61,727 nucleotides of DNA from Rhodothermus sp. (lineage in GTDB: Bacteria; Bacteroidota; Rhodothermia; Rhodothermales; Rhodothermaceae): assembly GCA_030950375.1 (NCBI GenBank), contig JAUZRN010000023.1, positions 1-61,727 on the forward strand, read 5' to 3'. Below, piece by piece: positions 57,227 to 61,727 of this stretch. The first letter of the stretch is position 1; each line of letters opens with the position of its first letter. The position numbers and the translations under genes were made by a program. The notes under the pieces were generated by a model. That model worked only from the letters and a program-made list of their open reading frames with translations. It made no database searches and was not told the DNA's origin.

Positions 57227-58693
57227 TCAGGACAGGGGCGCGATCGTAAGCGCCGACCAGCCAGGACGGTTCTTTTTAAGATCCAAGGTGCGTTCAGCCA
57301 GGCCCTGAACCCTGGCGTTCCGGGGCAGCTTGAGCTGCGACGCAACCCCTGGGGGTACGAAAATACGATCACCTGTATCCGTCCTGACAAATGCAAAAGG
57401 CTTCTCTCTGACCGGTTGGTAGTGCCCCTGAAATGGCCGGACCAGTTCGGGGAGCGTTGCCTCGGGTCGGGGTTCCAGAGCAAGCACTTCGTTCCCCGCC
57501 ACCCTGAGACGGACAACCGTGCCCGGCGCCAGGGAGGCAACCTCTGGAAGATCCTGATGACGGGCGCTGCAGACCCGGGTAGGAGACAGCCGAATTACTG
57601 TACGCGCCTTTTCGGGTTGATGGCTGACAATCACCCCCATTTTCTCTTGGGTCGGCAGAAAGTAATCCCATCCAATCTGCAACGCCGGTTCCGTGGGGAG
57701 GTCGGTACGGTGCGCGCGTTCCCGGAACCAGGATTGCTGGCAGAGCCGGTGATAGAGATTTCCCGGGCGGGATACTTCCGGCGCCAGCTTTTGCGCAGCC
57801 TGTAGCTGCGCTGCCGCTTCATCATAGCGTTGCTGCTGTGCCAGCAGATTCGCCAGTGCCACATGGATCCGAAAGCGTACAGCAGGATGCTCATTGCGAG
57901 CACAGCGCAGCGCCTGCACCCATGCTGTCAGGGCATGAGAAGGACAGTCGGGAAGGTGGGCTTGTGCCACCTTTTTCCAGATCCAGCTCTTCTTCTGGTG
58001 TTGCACGAGCACCGGACGTAGCAACGGACGAGCTTCAGCGGCTCTACGCTGGCGCAGAAACACACAGGCCAGATGGTAACGAACCCACAGGGCGTCTTCC
58101 GGCAGTCGGGGCAGTGCTGCCTCGACCTGAGCCAACGCCCATCGAAATACCCGAGGCGCCAGCGCATGAGGCGGAAGCTTGGCCAGCGCTTTGGCCACGA
58201 ACTGGACCAGCCACTGCTCAAGTGACGGAAACGACCGGCCGTCTCTGACATAGGGCCTGCGATCTTCCGGACGCAACGTGTCGAACGCACGTACCCGATA
58301 ACAAAATACCAGCGCTCGCGCCCACGGCACAGGCAGCCGACACACCTGAAGTAACATGAGGCTCTGTAACAGATCTGCCTGATGCAATAACCTGAGCGCT
58401 TCATATTCGTCCAGCAGTTTTGCAATCTCGCGTGCCAGATGACCTGGAAGCCGATCCTGGACGTGCCGGCGAGCTCTGACCTTCTCCACGTGTTGTTTCA
58501 GGCGGTAGTACAGTTTCCAGCCCCATTCACGAGCCAGCAGACTATCCTGCTGAATCAGCGCGCGGTGTTGCTCAACAAAAGGACGGGCCCGCTCATATTG
58601 ATCATGAGAAAGCTCCAGAAACTCTCTGGTGCCCGGAGGATAATCCCCGATCAGAACGATTTTTAGCCTGTTAACGACGAAGATTTCTTCCAT
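57227..58693 (-). CDS. TPR-like helical protein with C-terminal OB/cold-shock-like domain
   Basis: I do not recognise an exact family. The 488-residue protein is mostly helical. The middle (about residues 180-330) has TPR-like repeats (WVRYHLACVFLRQRRAAEARPLLRPVL, FRIHVALANLLAQQQRYDEAAAQLQAAQ as pattern). The C-terminus (about 425-485) reads FQGHYQPVREKPFAFVR, RIFVPPGVASQL, RVQGLAERTLDLKKNRPGWSAL, resembling a cold-shock/S1-type nucleic-acid barrel. ATG 58693 is preferred. A TTG at 58711 overlaps the helicase stop. The close coupling suggests that the protein guides or regulates the helicase. Confidence 0.65.
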   Translation of the reverse strand: MEEIFVVNRLKIVLIGDYPPGTREFLELSHDQYERARPFVEQHRALIQQDSLLAREWGWKLYYRLKQHVEKVRARRHVQDRLPGHLAREIAKLLDEYEALRLLHQADLLQSLMLLQVCRLPVPWARALVFCYRVRAFDTLRPEDRRPYVRDGRSFPSLEQWLVQFVAKALAKLPPHALAPRVFRWALAQVEAALPRLPEDALWVRYHLACVFLRQRRAAEARPLLRPVLVQHQKKSWIWKKVAQAHLPDCPSHALTAWVQALRCARNEHPAVRFRIHVALANLLAQQQRYDEAAAQLQAAQKLAPEVSRPGNLYHRLCQQSWFRERAHRTDLPTEPALQIGWDYFLPTQEKMGVIVSHQPEKARTVIRLSPTRVCSARHQDLPEVASLAPGTVVRLRVAGNEVLALEPRPEATLPELVRPFQGHYQPVREKPFAFVRTDTGDRIFVPPGVASQLKLPRNARVQGLAERTLDLKKNRPGWSALTIAPLS

Positions 58694-58707
58694 GGGCCTG
58701 CGTGGGG

Positions 58708-60765
58708 TCAACCTTCAGATTGGAGCAGGGTCTGAATACGCTCGAACAGCGCGCCAGAAAAGGCACGACCCACCGGGCGGGCAGTGGTCCACTCCTGGCG
58801 GCGGTTATAGTAAAAATCGACGGTGAGGTTTTCTGTGCCCTGTCGGAAGTGGACGCGCAGGGCATAGGGCAAAGTCTCCCAGTGGACTACCTGAACGTCG
58901 GTATCTTTCAGACATTGCTGCACCCGTTCGATGAAGGCCTGGAGAAAAGGATCTGAGGGCAACTTCGCAGAAGCCGCTGGAGGGTCGAGCAGTACCTGAT
59001 GAAACAGCGCCAGAGCCTTTCGAGTGAGCGCTGGATCGTCGGCACCGCCCAGCCCGATTACCTGGCTTACCTTCCCGCTGGCGCGATAATAATACTGGAT
59101 GCGAGCCGTCCGATCATCCTGATACAGGTAATACCGAACGCTGTAGGGCAATTGCTCAACCTGTCGGACTTGAATACCCTGTCGCGTCAGAGCTTGTTGG
59201 AGGCGGTGATGGTACTCCTGCAGGAATGCTGTGGAGAAAATGGGGCCAGTGGATTCGGTTGACGGTGCCGGTGGATCGGGCTTTGTATTCACCATGGTGG
59301 GTTGCCACCGAAGGCGTGAGTAGGCGTCGAACTGCGGCGCTCCTACAATCCACAGCGCTTCCTGCGCGCGTGTAATCGCTGTATACACCCATCGGAAGAA
59401 TTCAGCATTCCGGTGATGTCTCCAATCGTCGAAAACGACCACTGCCTGCTGCCATTCGCCACCCTGCGCTTTGTGTACCGTAAGGACATAGCCGTAACGT
59501 ACATGCAGTGCATTGAAATACGGATCCTGAAGAAGCGCTAACTTGTATTCGGTCTGCTCGGGTTTGAGTTCCGGGTGACGCTGCTTAAAATCAATCAGCA
59601 GCGCCTGGAAAAGGTCGGGGGATGGTTGGCCGTCCGGACTTTCCAGCAGGTTCTCAAGGATTTTGCAGGGAATGCGTAACCGGGCGTTGGAATGCAGATG
59701 CGTAAGGACAACGTCTCGGAAATAAAGGTCAACAGGAGGTCGACCACGACGTCCAATGCGGCGATGCTCGCGTTGGGAGGCTACTTCTTCGACCCGCATC
59801 AGATCGCCGTTAAAAAGATTGTACCTGGGCGCATTACGGTTGATCAGAAGCAGATCTCCCGGTTGAAGGGGCAGGTCGCTGCGTCCCCACAGACGCTCCC
59901 GGATGGCTCTGTTCAGATTACGGGCCAGTGCGTTGGTACGACATAGCATAACCACTGATTCCTTTTGACGGTAGGACCGGACGACGAAGTCGAGCGCTTC
60001 GGTTATGGAGGCTGCACGAATACCTGGCGGATGCGGGGTAAGCTGAAACGTATTAAAACGCCGAGCGGCCAGCGCTTTCCGAAGCCGGGTTGCCACCTCA
60101 AGAATAGGATGATCGGCACGCTGTCGGTAAACGGTGTGCAGGTGAGCTTTCCATACCTCCAGGCCAAAATGGCGACGCAGGTAGCGAGGAGAAAGGGCTG
60201 GTGAAAGCGACTGACCGACCGGAGGAAGCTGTGCCGGATCGCCTATGAAAAGAATCCGTGTGGAAGGCGGTGCATTGCGTCGAGGCAACAGGCGCGTGTA
60301 ACGCAGTAGATCGGTCAATAATCGTCCTGATCCAAAACGGTACAGCTCTGTTTCGCCTTCAACATCGCCAATCATGGAAGCTTCGTCAATCAGCATCAGT
60401 TTGGTATCCGGATCGGCACTCCGTAGTTGGAAATGCAGGCGAATACCTATTAGCTCGGAAAAATCATCGGACGCTTCGACTGCTTTGAGTATGTGCACCT
60501 GACCGAGTACGTAGAGGAGGCTGTGCAGGGTGCGTGCCTCCTGCCCAATGCGTGAGGCGAGAATGCGTGCAGCCCTGCCCGTCGGGGCGGCCAACTGAAA
60601 ACGAATCGATTCTTTGGTCAGCCAGTTTACCAGATGGCGTATCAGGGTCGTTTTTCCGGTACCGGCGCTACCGGTTACGATAAAGATCGGGGGCGCATCG
60701 GGTGCGTTCAGCCAGCTCTGGATGCCTCGTATTACCTGATACTGTTCCTGGGACAAAGATTCCAT
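58708..60765 (-). CDS. RecD/Pif1-like superfamily 1B helicase with duplicated C-terminal domain
   Basis: This is an ATP-driven DNA (or RNA-DNA) helicase of about 685 residues. The set comprises Walker A VTGSAGTGKTTL, motif II LMLIDEASMIGD, GDPAQLPPVG, a 1B-type spacer and UvrD_C_2 with VLTVHKAQGGEWQQAVVVF and FRWVYTAITRAQEAL. After residue 510 come two related segments of about 80 residues (514-594 and 607-682), both with FLQ-x(7)-QQ, the LPY motif and an aromatic YYY/FYY strand. ATG 60765 is used. It forms an operon with the TPR/OB gene, opposite to the csm genes and beside the array. A defence role is inferred from place only. Confidence 0.85.
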   Translation of the reverse strand: MESLSQEQYQVIRGIQSWLNAPDAPPIFIVTGSAGTGKTTLIRHLVNWLTKESIRFQLAAPTGRAARILASRIGQEARTLHSLLYVLGQVHILKAVEASDDFSELIGIRLHFQLRSADPDTKLMLIDEASMIGDVEGETELYRFGSGRLLTDLLRYTRLLPRRNAPPSTRILFIGDPAQLPPVGQSLSPALSPRYLRRHFGLEVWKAHLHTVYRQRADHPILEVATRLRKALAARRFNTFQLTPHPPGIRAASITEALDFVVRSYRQKESVVMLCRTNALARNLNRAIRERLWGRSDLPLQPGDLLLINRNAPRYNLFNGDLMRVEEVASQREHRRIGRRGRPPVDLYFRDVVLTHLHSNARLRIPCKILENLLESPDGQPSPDLFQALLIDFKQRHPELKPEQTEYKLALLQDPYFNALHVRYGYVLTVHKAQGGEWQQAVVVFDDWRHHRNAEFFRWVYTAITRAQEALWIVGAPQFDAYSRLRWQPTMVNTKPDPPAPSTESTGPIFSTAFLQEYHHRLQQALTRQGIQVRQVEQLPYSVRYYLYQDDRTARIQYYYRASGKVSQVIGLGGADDPALTRKALALFHQVLLDPPAASAKLPSDPFLQAFIERVQQCLKDTDVQVVHWETLPYALRVHFRQGTENLTVDFYYNRRQEWTTARPVGRAFSGALFERIQTLLQSEG

Positions 60766-61120
60766 GACCAATCAGGATCTCTCCGAAGCTGTATTTTACG
60801 GGGCATCTGCGGACTTTTTCCAAAATGGAAATTCCAGAAGATCAACGTGCTTTCGTAAAAATAACCGATTTGCTTCTGCGCCATACCATGTAATTCTGGC
60901 GCATCTTCTGATAGCCTTTCTGGCAGCGCAGCCTGTGGATGGCGAGTTGATACAGGGATCGTGTGACTCACAGCAGCCCTTAGCAAGTGCTGTAGGATAT
61001 GAACTCTGTCTTCCATTTTGAGGGGAGACGATGCAGTCGCCGAAAGGAGAAAGCATTTAAGCAATCCTTGTAGAAGAGATGCGCACTACCAGGTGATGGA
61101 TCCTTCATCGAGAGATCAAG
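60766..61120. other. Non-coding or decayed stretch before the CRISPR leader
   Basis: No convincing gene is seen on either strand. The frames present lack family motifs and sensible starts. It holds a small inverted repeat TGTGACTCACA at 60962-60972, whose half-sites match those of the leader palindrome at 61184. It may contain the helicase promoter on the minus strand and remnants of lost DNA. Confidence 0.45.
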
Positions 61121-61308
61121 AGAACTTGATTGTTTTTAGGTGTTATTGTATCTTTAAGATAAATTTATTAGAGAGAGACAATATGTGACATTGAATTGTC
61201 ACAGGTCAGCGTTTGCCATTTCTTCATTGTTTTTTGACATTATGTATCATTTAAATCGCTGTTTTTAATACGAAAAAAGCCGATTTTTACAGAGAATGTT
61301 ACAATAGG
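61121..61308 (+). promoter_or_regulatory. AT-rich CRISPR leader
   Basis: The roughly 190 bases before the first repeat are clearly AT-rich with T-runs. They include a TTTTTTGACATTATGTATC segment near 61231-61249 with a -35-like TTGACA. Their place on the left, together with repeat orientation, indicates that the array is transcribed rightward from here. Confidence 0.7.
61184..61203. promoter_or_regulatory. Twenty-base palindrome in the CRISPR leader
   Basis: TGTGACA, six bases (TTGAAT), TGTCACA: perfect 7-bp arms. The length and symmetry are those of sites bound by LuxR-type dimers. The CARF-HTH protein is an obvious but untested candidate. Confidence 0.5.
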
Positions 61309-61727
61309 GTAGCAAGACCTGACCCCAAGAAAAGGGGATTACGACTAGCATGCCGTTGGGTTAAACTTACCGAAACCCACCGGGATACCATTGTAGCAAG
61401 ACCTGACCCCAAGAAAAGGGGATTACGACCGGTGATGTCTGGCCCGGATTACATAGAATCCGGGCTGAATGATGACTAGTAGCAAGACCTGACCCCAAGA
61501 AAAGGGGATTACGACATCAGGCCCTCCGGAGCCGTACGCCAGGCCACTACGATAAACTGGCCTGGCAGTAGCAAGACCTGACCCCAAGAAAAGGGGATTA
61601 CGACCGGATATCAATCCGACCCGACCATCCCTGGGCCGAGGCCCAGCGGCGGACCGCCTCGACGGCCCGCCGGGGAGTAGCAAGACCTGACCCCAAGAAA
61701 AGGGGATTACGACTGGCTCCACGTAGT
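61309..61727 (+). CRISPR. CRISPR array, type III-A, truncated by the window end
   Basis: There are five identical 37-base repeats, at 61309-61345, 61393-61429, 61479-61515, 61568-61604 and 61677-61713. The repeat begins GTAGCAAGACCTGACCCC and ends AAGAAAAGGGGATTACGAC, with a CCCC/GGGG hairpin. It resembles the Staphylococcus epidermidis type III-A repeat (CCCCGAAGAAAAGGGG core), which sets the plus orientation and gives ATTACGAC as the probable crRNA 5' handle. Complete spacers are 47, 49, 52 and 72 bases. A fifth is cut after 14 bases. All four complete spacers contain inverted repeats. The repeats show no decay, so the downstream end is beyond the window. Confidence 0.97.

Noticed and set aside
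60766-61064. Open frames on both strands between the helicase and the leader, considered as a small gene or transposase remnant
   Set aside because: Neither frame has a plausible start context, codon use or recognisable motif, and I could not identify any transposase domain.
61423-61722. A 99-codon minus-strand frame across the array
   Set aside because: It is made by the repeats being open in one frame; its sequence repeats with the CRISPR unit.

Overview
The window looks like chromosomal DNA of a thermophilic bacterium of the Rhodothermus type (Rhodothermota). This is an inference from fairly GC-rich coding DNA, a TrpB2-type tryptophan synthase beta chain, a double-histone-fold DUF1931 protein, Hsp20 with DUF5335, few strong Shine-Dalgarno sites and the gene families present. 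No rRNA or tRNA gene was found. The left edge (1-1950) is an AT-rich island with three small unrecognised genes, two encoding multi-span membrane proteins.

From 1.95 to 42 kb the content is mostly housekeeping. On the minus strand lie a ferredoxin-NADP reductase-like protein, a MoxR ATPase and three PpiC/SurA-type periplasmic folding factors. On the plus strand follow gltX, cmk, rpsA (with a structured leader), an HD hydrolase, trpB2 and a ZIP transporter. Next come a heat-shock/chromatin group (hsp20, DUF5335, a bacterial histone), a Clp-fold SDH protease with a rhomboid protease, a Kef-type antiporter, a membrane protein with a degenerate metzincin motif, an aldehyde dehydrogenase and an aminotransferase. 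prfB has a programmed +1 frameshift. It is followed by nadB and the translation operon rimP-nusA-infB-rbfA-truB-ribF, then rpsO-pnp, an M16 peptidase, a sugar epimerase and scpA-scpB. After these come rluB, guaB, an M24 peptidase, a glycosyltransferase, an RsbW-like kinase and miaA.

From 49 to 61.7 kb is a defence region: a tyrosine recombinase, a CARF protein with a LuxR-type HTH, a type III-A operon (cas10-csm2-csm3-csm4-csm5), a convergent pair (TPR/OB-fold protein and RecD-like helicase), an AT-rich leader and a CRISPR array cut by the window end. Cas10 keeps the GGDD cyclase motif but has lost both recognisable HD-nuclease signatures. The CARF-HTH protein is the only visible candidate receptor for cyclic oligoadenylate. 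The locus may therefore turn RNA detection into a transcriptional response. Cas1, Cas2, Cas6 and a Csm6 RNase are not in the window. The complete spacers contain strong inverted repeats.

The least expected signal is a 15-base motif, TCCGTTATTGCAATG, present three times in the same orientation (26520, 40248, 42198). Each copy is at the right edge of a strongly G-rich stretch. At the third copy, inside scpB, the strand composition changes from G>C to C>G, and C>=G holds in most lines sampled to the right. This is the pattern of a replication terminus, fork barrier or recurrent break site.
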